Source: Limnomonas spitsbergensis
Lineage: Eukaryota; Chlorophyta; Chlorophyceae; Chlamydomonadales
Reading direction: 5' to 3'
DNA length: 64,000 nucleotides
Assembly (NCBI GenBank): GCA_037349105.1
Contig: JAYJMM010000019.1
Span: 372,001-436,000 of the forward strand
Program-made: the position numbers and the translations under genes
Notes under the pieces: model-generated
Database searches by the model: none
Told to the model about the DNA's origin: nothing
What the model saw: the letters and a program-made list of their open reading frames with translations, nothing else
Shown: in pieces, positions 11,426 through 23,400 of the stretch
Numbering within the stretch: the stretch's first letter is position 1
Layout of the letters: each line of letters begins with the position of its first letter

Positions 11426-14400
11426 ATGCCTGTAGAGATGACAGGCATAGATCTAAACCCCGATAGGCACCAGCACCCTGACGTCCAACGGAGGAGTGGG
11501 CGTCTGAGGGGGCTGGAGCCGGGAATAGACCTAAAAAATGCTAGTGCTGAGATTGTGGCAGAAGCCCTGTTGATAGCGGAAAAGCTGTCAGAGCCAGTAG
11601 AACCGCCCGCAGAGGATTGCAGGGTACGTGAGCCAGACCGTGTACCACCCAGAGGGGCAGGGGCGCAGGCAGATGGTGCAGTACTAGTAACACGAAAAGG
11701 CATTGGTCGAGGGGGTCCGTTGCCCGCTGGTTCCGACAGCTGTCTGAATTTCGAGCAGGGGCAGACTCAAGCGGGAACCCCAGAGTTGATCTTGGATCAA
11801 GCAACGGAAGCATCCCAGAGCTGTGACACGCGACAGAGCAGTGCACCTGAGGCCGAGCCGCAGCAGAGCCTGCCCAGGGTGGCAAGTGTTACACAGCAGG
11901 TTGAAAAAGATCCCAGCCAATCGGGTCTAAGGGCAGAAGTAGCCGCAGCTTCAGACAAGTTTGCAGGCTGGCATAAGACCTGCGAAGTCAAACCTCGAAT
12001 AAAGACGGAGGGAGATGGGGCCAGGATTGTGCCTGCAGAGGTCAAACACGAGGAAGATGAGCCACAGCCAGCAGCAGGCAGACAGAGCTCGCAGGCAGGC
12101 AAGGACAGGGAGAAACCAGCTGAGCCGGTAGGGAAGCCTTGGGCTGATCTATCCGAGGAAGAACAGCCAGACCCAGTTCAGGAAAAGCAGGGGCAGCAGA
12201 CTACAGCAGAACTGCGTCCCGTGCAGCAGCTGCAGCCGCGCAAGGCACTGGTTAGAAGAGGAGCTGGATCCACAGTCTTCGGCACACCGCTGTCCAGTTT
12301 TCCACCCAGCGTGAACAGACCTGCGCAGACGTCCAAGGAGGGATCTGGCAGCCAGAGGCAGAGAGAGCCAGAGCGCTCGGAGACCGGGGGAGTCGCGTGC
12401 GGAAATGAGGAGGTAGAAGGGCCGATCGGTTGGGCAGGAATTGTGCAGTGGGCAACAGACCTGTGGAAGCAAGTGTGCTCCAGGACGTTCTTGCATTTCC
12501 AGGACCAGGTCACAGCCATTGAGGAGTTCAAGGCCCATCATCTGCGGGGATGGGCAACAAAGGCCATGTTGGGTATCCCCCACACAGGTCTGGACAGGGC
12601 GCTACTGTTAGCCGCCCTTGGACAGGTATCCAAGGGAAGGACGGGACACGAAGCAGCCAGGGCTGTTAAAGCCTTCGCAGACGAATGGTGCAAAGAGGTC
12701 ACAGGAGACCAGGAGGAACCTGGGTCAGAACCAGAGGATGAGGAGGACCAGGTGTGGGAAGGATTTGAAACAGGGGTGCAGCGGCCTGAGGGGATCAGGG
12801 AGGTGCAAAGGTGGCAGCAGCAGGCAGGAGCCGCGCCAACACCAACACTCAGATCTGCAGCCTTCGAGGTCAGCAGCGAGCCCAGCCTCAGAGGACGGCC
12901 AAGGGGCAGGGAAACACCCAGAGCCAGCAGTCCAGCCGCCAGCGAAAGGGCGGAATTGACTAGCCAATCACTTGCCAGAATGGCAGAGCAAAGCACAGCG
13001 ACACGCAGAGCAAGCAAGCAAGAGTCTTATGAGTTGCTGCGCATAGTCGAGGACAAAGAGAACGCATACCAGGAAACCCAGGTGGATTACATCAAGGAAT
13101 TCCTGAGGAACAGGCAGCCAGGCGCGGCAAGAGGAGCTAGGAGGAATGAGCCTGCAGGCAGCGCACAGAGCAGTGGCCCAAAAATACAGGAGACCAAAGA
13201 GGAAACACAATCTGATTCCTACGCCAGGAATTACACAGGCGGGACGCAGCCAGGTCGGCAGAGCCGGGAGCCGCCCAGGGGGCAGGCATACTCCAGGGAA
13301 CAACCTCACCAGCATAGCCAAGAGCCGCCCAGAGGACAGGCAGAGGGCAGGGAACAGCCAAGCCAGCAGAGCCAGGAGCAATTAAGGGGACCAGCGGAAC
13401 GCAGCAGAGGTGTGCGGCAGGAATGGCAAGACCAGGAGCTGCCCAGGGGACAGGCAGAGCCCGGCAGAGCACAGCCGTGGAGACCTGGATCTGACAGCAG
13501 ACCAAGCAGAAGCGAACCAGAACGACCGCCACCCGAAGGAAGTAGAGGCTCGGCAGGCAGAGCGGGCAGACAGCCATCACGAGACGCTCACGATCATGAT
13601 GAGGATTATAACAGACATGACAGGTATCAGTCAGGCCGCAGCCCATCGAGGGGCGGCAGTGGAGGACCTAGGTCGCGGTCAGGGTCAGTAGATTCGGGAC
13701 CAGGGGGAGCGGACAGACGCAGGCCAGGAGCCAGACAGGAGTCCAGCGACCAGGAAATGAAAAGGCTCGATCGGGAGCAGGCGAGGGTGAACCTGCAGCT
13801 GCAGCAACAGATGGTATTGCAGCTGGCAGGGGTAGCCAAGGTAGCCAAGATCCCAGCCATCCAAGGCAACGTACCAGTCCTGGATATGTCACACCCAGGA
13901 GCGGTTGCAGCCAGAAAGTATTGCCAGGCGTGTGGGTACTGGGGATCGCACAACAGGTTGGCAATGTCAGATGACCAACCAGCATTGGCCGTGGTGGCAG
14001 GTGAAATAGCTGGATCATGCCAGTCGCCGTCAGCTATGACGTTGCTGATCAAGTCGCTGGTCAAGCTGTGGGACAGCAAGCCTGCCAGCATGAGGCCGCT
14101 GATGGCAGCCATCAGGGCAGCGCCCCACGCAGGAAACAGAATTGCCAGAGAGGTGGAGCGGATCGGACAGCAGTGGATAGCCCCAGCGGAGCAGCAGGGT
14201 TGCGAAGCTTCGCTGCTCACGTTGTGGATCAGGGTGGTCCAGGAGGAGGTGGGAAAGCCAACTTCAGAGGAGAGGACGGCCATCACCAACCTCAGGCTAG
14301 GAGTAAAAACTACTCTAGACCCGGACGTCAAGCCAGAGGAGACGGTGGAAGCATTTGCTCACAGAGTACTGACAACGGCAGAGTTGCTGCAGATCTCAAG

Positions 14401-17400
14401 GGATGCAGTAGATCACTTCGGCAGAAGCCACTCGGTCTCGCGCATGTTCCATGACGGACTCCCAGCGGTTGCTAGAGCCAAGCTGAGCAAGTTCGTTATG
14501 ACGGTGCCAGGGTATCTCAGCATGAGCGATGAAGACCAAATCGCAGTACTCACGCAGCAGGTGGTGCTGTGGGAGAGGTTTGCCCTGGAAATGGGTGACC
14601 TGGGAGGTACCGGCTTCAGGCAGATAACCAACAGCGGGCCTGGCCAGGGAGAGGCACAGCCCAACAGGGGCAGGAGAGAGAGAGCAGGACAGTGGGAGAT
14701 GCGAACACGCCTTGATGGAATTGTGCACCCCACAGGCTCAGCAGCAGTACCACAGGCGCGGATGGATGGTAAACCCAGAGGAGTTACCTGGGCGGACCAA
14801 GCAGGGGCGGCAAATTACAACGCTGAGGGTGGCTCAAGCGCAGCCAAGGCATGCTACCAGTGCGGTAGTACGTCGCACCTAGCCAGGGATTGCAGGGCGC
14901 CCAGGGCCAGGGATGAGCGCAGACCTATGCCCCTGGTTACAGACATCACACCTGGACCGGCCAGACAGCCGCAACAGCAGTATCCGCAGCAACAGCAGTA
15001 TCCCCTGCCGCCAAGGCCGCAGCAGGGACAGGCGGCAGGCAGGTCGTATGACAGGAATCAGAACAATAGACAGTATCCTAGGCCTGGGCCTGGCCAGGGA
15101 GGTCAGGCGCAGCAGGCAGCCCACGTGTCGCATCTCAGCAATGCAACGGGGCAGGCTGAGCCAGAGGGATGGCACCAGACCATGGCAGAGATGCTCAGCG
15201 AGTCCGTAGCACTCATGACGCAGGTTGGGCTGGTACCCAAGCCTGCAGGTTTCAAGCAGGCAGTTCATAACGCCCGTCCTAAGTCGTTTTTGCCAGAACC
15301 TTTGCAGGAGGAGGAACCAGTACCAGGATTCACGGTACAACCCTCCAGGAAGGGAGCAAAGAGGCTGGTATTGAGTAAACTAGCTGACGATATGTCTGAC
15401 ATCCGCCTACAGGTGTTCAAGTTGAACGAGCGGCTCTCAGCGCTGTCGTTCACCACGATGCCCATGGGAGGAGACAACACCGGCCACAGGGGTGAGACTA
15501 GTAACACCAGGCCAGAGGGTAGAACGGTGACGGCTGCACCCAAGCTGCAGTATTTCAAAAATGACAGAAGCAACCTGGAGCAGTGTGTGGGACTTATGGT
15601 CAATGGGAAGGTCCTGGTGGCTCAGAAAGCACTCATGGACTCCGCATGCACGTGCCATGTCATCACTGTCAATATTGCAGAGCAATTAGTTGCCATGGGG
15701 GCGGAGCTGGTGCGTACAGACGAGAAGATTCGTACCACAGACAATGCAGGGGCAGATCTGTATGGAGTACTGTTCATTTATGTGGTGTATGGATACGGAG
15801 GGCCCAATGCCATTATGGAGCCCACGGTGGTCAGGGTCGTTAAGACACCACCGGATGCATATGAGCACTTGGTAGGGAACCCAGAGTTCCTCAAGTGTAA
15901 CGGGGTCTTAGAGGCAGCAGGAAGGCTGACCTTACGGCCCAGAGAGGGCCCACAGAGAGTGCAAGGGGTCAAGGACCTTACGCTGCCACTACTGCGGGCA
16001 TCTCCGGCAGGGGGGTACCAGGCAGCAGCAGTGGCATGGGCAGGAATTCAGTGTGGATTCGCAGAAAGAGAGGGGTGGCCAGCTGCAACAGTTGAAACAG
16101 AGCACGAACCGCTCTTACAGCATTCCATGGCCACACGCGCAGGTACCGCTATGAGGGCCGAACAGGGCGCAGGACCCAGCAGCGAGCCAAACCCCAGGCT
16201 ACAAAGGCGCAGGCCGGTGCCAGTCGAAGCAGCAGTGGAAGAGACCGCCACACCAACCGCAGAGGAGATGGCAAGAGCGCGCAGAGCCGCGGAACTCTCT
16301 GACGTTGAGAAGAGGGCGGTCAGGGACTTCATGCCAGCATGCCCCGCCTACCCGTGCGCCTTGTGCGGAAAACCAGACAAGCACGCGGTGGAGGAGTGTG
16401 AGAGGAGGATTCAGGAATTTTCGCGGACACCCGAAACAGCGCCTGCGGTGCAGGCAGGGCCGCCTGCAGCGCAGAGGAGGGGATACGGCACAGCTGCAGC
16501 CGATAGACCTGCACAGGCAACTTCAACGCGCAGCAGGGGAGAGCAGCAGCAGCAACAGCAGCAGCTGCAAAAGCAACCGCAGGTGGCAGGGCCTAGAGTG
16601 CAGCAGGCCAGCAGCGGCAAGGGTAGGCAGGCGCAACAGCAGCAGGGGCAAGGAAAGCCAGGGGCGGCAAGGGCCCCCGCGCAATCAGCCAGCAACAGCG
16701 AAGATGAGGCGCAGGAAGCAGAGGAGGAGGAAGATTGCAGCGTAGAGAAGGTTCCAGAGCCAGGGACCAGCCCACAAGACAGGCAAATCAACAGGCTGGC
16801 AGGGCAAGTCAACGGGCTGAAAAAGGCTCTAAGATGGAGAGAGCGGCAAATGTGGAAGCAGTCAGCAGAATTTGTGGATTACCTGAAAGGCCAGCTGGCT
16901 GGGTGGAAGGTCATCACGGATGGTCAGCAGGTCATGACAACGGTCCAGCGAGAGTACATCCTGCGGGCAGAGGAGCTGACCGGGCTGCAGGAGGCCCTGG
17001 GACTACAACACTTGGGGGGGCCGCCAAACCACGGGCAGCCGCTCCCATACGAAACAGACCCAGAGTTGGCGGGGTGCGTCAGGGCAATGTTGGCGACTCC
17101 GTCCCCGCTACGAGACGTGGACAGCGAGCATTCCGGCATGGAGGAGCCGAAGAAGCGCAGTCCTTCTAGCAGCGACGAGAGCGGCTCAGGGGACAGAAGG
17201 CTACGACGGCGCAGCAGAAGCGCGCAAAGGGCCATCAGTGAGGAGCGCCAAGGGGCGGTGCCAACGCCGGCAGCCAGGACCCAGCGGCAGGGCGCAGGGA
17301 GGCGCAGCAACAGCGAGGAAAGGAGCAGGGACCGCAGACAGCGGTCACCATGCAGGGACCAGCCCAGGGGCAGATCCAGGGAACGGCACCATGCTGAGGT

Positions 17401-20400
17401 TGCCAGGCCTTACAGGCAGGGGCAGGAGCACCAGAGAGGCCCAGGCCCCGGGCCGACAAACAGAACCCTGGCAGAGGGCAGCGGGGCGGCAGAGCCTAGG
17501 CGTCACCTGGGACCGCGCCATGGTGGATTGTGCTTCAAGTGCAATCAGCCGGGGCACTTTGCCAACGAGTGCACCAACCCGGAGCAGGCCGGGCTGACAG
17601 GCGACAGGCCAGGGGCGCCTGCAGGCCCAGCACGGGGCTATGGAACCTGGGGCCCAGGCAGGGGCCAGGGGATGCCCATGGAGAGCAGGCGCAGGACCTT
17701 CGATACTGCCATGGGAACTCCCAGTGCAAGGGACTTCCAGCAGGGGGCAGCAGGCCCCAGCGCGTGGCCAGAACCGCCAGCGCGACAGGAACCACCGGAG
17801 GGCGAGCAACCAAGGTGGGAGGGGACAGGAGGCCACACGTGCTTCATGACAGGCCACATGGGAATTAGCCAGGACAGAGATGCCTACCAGGCTGAGGTCA
17901 GTCAGGCAGGACCAGTTCAGGTGGCCCCTCAGAGGGTGCCAGAAGGGCAGGTAGCCAGTCAGGTAAGCCACTGGGCGATGGCTGTAGAGGCGTTAGCCAT
18001 GAACCATTATGGGACTATGCCTGCAGGGTCGGCCAGATCCGTAGCACATGCGTTGGAGTTCTTGAAGGATCTCCAGAGGAGGGGGTGCCCAGCTCCGTGT
18101 GTAGGATGGCCAAATCTGATGCAGAGGTTCCTAGACAGGGAATGGGACAAGTATGATGAGCAGTGGGATGAGTTTGAGAGACGCGAGCGGGAGGCAGTAC
18201 CCCAGCACGACGTAGACGGGTGGGATACCGATTCAGGATCCAACCTTTCAGCAGGCAGATATGAGCCTCAGGAACCCTCGCCCTTGCATGAAAGAGAGTT
18301 TGGCGTGTTATGTCCAGGTACCCCGGAGGGCAATCAAGACACAGGCAGAGGGGTAGCGGGAGCAGCCGCCGAGACAGAGGAGCCACACAGAGCGGGGTTG
18401 CGACTCCCAGCGGCCAGAGGGACCGCAGCAGGGAGCCAGCTGGACGCTCGGGCGGGGCCCGTTAGGACCCATAAAGGCACCAGCTCTCGGTGCAATGCTT
18501 GGGGAGGAATCGACGAGGACGGAGAGACACAGCACGGCAGCGAGAGGGAAGGGAGGTCTGACGCAAGGGGCGAGGACAGGCAGCTTGACCAGTCCTTCAG
18601 CAGAGACAGGTCCTACAGCAGAGAACGCATCTACATACAGCCGTTCCCGCAGTCGCTGCCAGCAGGCGAACCCTTTGTGCAGTACTTCCGCCTGGGGGAA
18701 GAGATGCCAGAGGCGTCCACCTCCGGGGCCATGCTGACTATGCCAGGGGAGTGCAGGGACGGGCCATGTCGGTTGCAGAACCATAGGCTCCTGGACGGCG
18801 GAGAGCAGACATGTGTTGACAGGGCAGCAGCCATGCAGGCAGTTGCCAGGATGATTTTCCCGTGGGACGCAGTGACAGCTGTCATGCTGGGCGCTGCGCT
18901 CAAAGGATACATCCTGCCCAGCACAAATATAGCAGATTACATGCAGAGGGGATGGTCGCGGCACCCCATCTATGCATACTGCGTTAGCGAGATGGTGAGT
19001 CTCGCCATTGCAGCAGGCATCACAGCGGTGGATGCAGCATGCTGGGCGCACCCGGACATGCCAGACATTGCGCCAGCCGAGGGGATGTGGCAGGGCGCGC
19101 AGCCAGGATTCATGCGCACACCGTGGGCGATGGATTGTGTCCGTGAGCTGATGGGGCACCCAGCCCTCAGAGACCGCGCATTTTATGTGCCAGTCCAAGC
19201 CATGGGCGAATTCGAGAGATTTGTGGAAACAACAGAGCAGGCCCCAGTGAGGGCAGGGCTGTGTCACCCAGGCAGGCCAGGGCGGTGTGAGGCGACCATA
19301 GAGGCGTCCATCGTCATCCCCAGGACGGTCGCAGGACAAGCAGTGCCGTGGGGGCCAGCGCCAGGGGACGCCAGGGCAGCCATTCCAGTCCAGCAGCTAG
19401 TAACTTACTACTATGAGGAGATGGCTGATGAGGAGTTGCCCGTTTCATCGGCATGGATCCACATGCACGCGACTCACGATGATATGCCCGTCTACCTGTT
19501 TGCAAGGCACCAGCAGGACGTGGCAGTCACTAAGTGCGCGTCAGTAGACGAGGCGGAGTTCCATGCCTATACCTACGCTAGGGGAGCAGACCCGGCAGTG
19601 TGGACGCTCATGCTAATGGCGCTGCAGAGGGTCCTGCTCCCAGGACAGCGATCAGCGGCCATGCGGCATGTGTGGGGCGTAGAGAATCAGTGGGCGCCTA
19701 CAGAGGTAACAGCCTGTCCAACATGGCCTTACGGACCCCAGCAGTCGCCAGCATCAGGAGCCATGTGGGAAGGAGAGGAAGAGCTGGCGAGCTCGCCGTT
19801 CGCAGTAGAACGCCTGGCAGCATATGTGCACCAGTGGGTGCGTCAGGAGCGGAGGGCGTGGCACGACAACAGGGCCAGCAGCGTGCTGCCCTATTGGCAG
19901 GCTGACGTCATAACGACGCAGTTGTGGAGACAAGCGCACCCAGCAGGGGTGCGCACGCTGCACCCTCTGTTCAGAGGAGCAGGGGAAGTAGGCATCGAGG
20001 AGGAGTTGGAGGACTTGAGGAACCAGCCGAGTAGGGGACATGGGCCGGTGGGCAGGCGAGGCGCCGATGCAGAGGAGCCAGCGGCAGCCACCGACGGCCC
20101 TGTCCAGGATGAGGAGCCGGAATGGACCCAGGCGGCATTTGTAACATTTGGGGCGGCAGCAGCCTCATGGGAGCTGCTGGAGTATGTGGACGACTTGGGG
20201 GTATCAGCACTGGAGGCTGAGCCTAGGGGACGGGCAGAGCCCCAGGCGCCCCTGGACAGTGTCGGCACATCGCCCACGGAGGACTCAGACAGCAGGATCC
20301 CAGAGCTCAGCGACAACGTTTCAGAGGGCCCACCACCACTGGTTGAGATCACCGAGTCAGATGAGGAGTGGCACGAGGCAGGAGCCAGGCCCTCGGACCA

Positions 20401-23400
20401 GGATAGCGTCACCAGAGCAGAGGCTCGGGATGCAGAGGGCAACTACATGCCAGCAGACAGCGGCCCAGGACCAGGAAGTCCAAGGTACGGCATGGTGGGA
20501 GAGCTGCCACAGCTGAGGCGCGCGTGGATGCGCGGCATCTTTCAGGAGCAGGCAGCAATGAAAGAGCGCAGAAGCAGGAGGGCCGCTATAGAGCTCGGTA
20601 ACGGGATCACGCTGGAGGAGGAGGCAAACCAGGTCACAGCGGGGATCAGCCATCAGCAGGCAGCAGACCAGCGCGCTTGCAGGACCGAGGGGGCAGCAGC
20701 AGGCAAGGAGAGCAACGGGCGCCCAGGAGACCCCCAGATCAGCCCGCCAGCACAGACAGCGGCACAGGGGCCTTGGGGTGACCCAGCAGCGTACAGCACG
20801 GGACGCTGGGTTGCAGTGCTCAGGAACTTTGTAGATCAGCTGGACGTGCTACGAAGGCAGGACATGGGGCAGCAAGAGGCGGGCCAGGAGGCTAGCCTGC
20901 TGTTCCGACTTAAAATGCTACCACAGCCCGATCCGGACCCCAGGATGGGAGGTTACAGCAGGGCAGTCAGGGAGCTACAGGAGGAGCTGACGGAGAGAGT
21001 ATCAGCCCTCTACACGAGGAGAGCAGAAGGAGCGGACACCCAACAGCCGTCGGACAGCCGCAGCAGACAAGCCCAAACCGGCAGGGGCGAGGACCTCGCC
21101 AGAAGGGTTGCCGGCGCGCGGGAAACCATACGACGGGGCTGTGGGCAAGATGAGCCCGCGGGTGCAGGCAACAGCGAGGCTGTGCAGCGCGCCAACCACA
21201 GGCAGGAGAGGATGGCACAGTGCAGCACAGGACAGATCCCAGGAGCAGGGCCAGAAAGGGCCAGTGCGATTTGGGCTGACACTGCCAAGTTGCAAGGAAA
21301 AAATTCAAAGAAGGCCAGGCGACGTGCAGGAAAGGCGCAGAGGGCGGCCACGGACAGGAACCGTGGCAGCAGGCCAGGAATGGACTGCCCAACCCTGCCA
21401 CTCAGGATCAGCCAGGTAGACCTGGAGATCACGTGGGCCAGAGGACAGCAGCCGCCAGCGCAGATTGCAGAGCCAGGCGTTCAGCCCGCAGAACAGTTAC
21501 CGCAGCAACCCATGAGGAAGACGACAGCGTGCAGAGGACTCCTCACCTGTACAGCAATTAAAGGGATCCTTACGGGGGCGCTCCAGCTGATACTGGTGTG
21601 GCTTCTGCTGTCGGTGTGTGTGCCGGGGGCGCGAGCTACCGGGCAGGGAGTGCGAGGAGGAGGATTTACAGCAGGCCAAGGTGCTTTTGTTTCTGGCAGG
21701 GAGGCAGCAGCAAAGCTGTCGTCTGGATGGTTGCGCCCACCGGCTGTCAGCTCCATGAGGGACACCGGCGGGAGGGGCGCATGCAGCCAGCAGGAGAGAT
21801 GGCACAACGGCAACACCACTGGCGAGGAAGAGCTGCCCGCGGTGGACGACCCGCAGGCGGCTGTGGTGATCGACATGTTCCAGCCGGGGGGAGTAGTGGA
21901 GCCACCTGCAGAGTACGTCAAGACCAAGGAGGGATGGCTGCTGGGCAAGCACCCCGACTTCACTGCGGAGCAGCAGGAGAACCTGGAGCAGAGCCTCAGG
22001 GATCGCCAAGGAGCATTCGCTTACTCCATGGAGGATCTACCAGGCTACTGCGGCACGCAGGGTGAGTTTACACTGGCTTTAGAAGACGAGGTCAGTTCGT
22101 GCTTTCAGAAGTCCAGGGATATGCCACCGCCTAAAGCAGCAATTTTTAAGGAAAAGTGTCAGCCGATGATTGAGGCAGGCATCATAGTCAAGGTGCCCCA
22201 GGGGGGGCCTATCAAGTTTGCGGCCAACTCAGTAGTAGCAGCCAAAAAGAGTGCTGAAACTGGGGAGTGGACAGACCATCGAATAGCGCACGATATGCGC
22301 AGGTTAAACCTGCGTACAGCCAAGCAGGAATTTGCCATCCCCAGGATGGAGACTATTTTTCAGAACCTGGGCACTGCCAAGATATTCAGCAAGGTTGATC
22401 TCCGGTCGGGGTTCATGCAGATCCCTATAAAGGTCGAGGACCAGCCTAAGACAGCTTTCTGGATGGGACCTGAGCTGTGGATGTACACAAAGCTCAATTT
22501 CGGTCTGCGCAACGGGCCTCCTTTCTTTCAGCGTATGATGGAAGAGGAGATTGCCAGGGCAGGCCTGAGTGCGTTCTGCGTAGCATTCATTGACGATTTG
22601 CTAGTGTACAGTGACACACCGGCAGAACACATCAGGCATGTGGAGCTGATGTTGGACATGCTCCACAGTGTAGGATTAAGGGCGCACCCCGACAAGTCCC
22701 TGTTTGGGTGTGCAACAGTAGAGTACCTGGGTCACAATGTGTCGGCCCAGGGGCTCACGCCGCACGCTGCTAAGATAGCAGCAGTTATGGCGCTGCCAGA
22801 GCCCGCATCGGTGAAAAACATTCAGGAGGTCATGGGATTCTTGAATTTCTACCGGTGCTACGTCCCGGACTTCTCGAAAAAGGCAGCATGCATTAACGCA
22901 TTGCTGGTCCAGGGGGTCCCGTTTGTGTGGGGGCCAGAGCAGTCGCAGGCGTTCCAGTTGATTAAGACAGAGATGTGCGAGGGCGGGAGAGTCCTGCGCA
23001 GACCAGATTACAGTGGGACAGGACCAGACGGCAAGGGGCCGCCAAGGCCGTTCTTGTTGTACACAGATTTCTCTAAGCAAGGCATAGGCGCAGTGCTAGG
23101 GCAGTGTGATGACAGCGGGCGGGAGTATATGGTGGCATGCACATCCAGATCCCTGAACAAGAGCGAGAGGAACTATTCCTCGTTCCAGGGGGAGATGCTG
23201 GCCGCAGTGTATGCAGCACGCACATACCGCCACATGCTGTTTGGGTGCAAGGTGCATCTCATCACTGACCATGAGCCGCTCACTTACCTCATGGACAACC
23301 AGACGTTGGTAGGCCAGCACGCTAGGTGGGCTCTCATGCTTCAAGAGCTAGACATTACCATTGTCCACCGCTCAGGAGCATGCCACCAGAATGCAGACAT

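Noticed and set aside
13627..21963. Several minus-strand frames of 100-340 codons inside the retrotransposon
   Set aside because: Shadows of the GC-rich polyprotein frame; none shows a motif.
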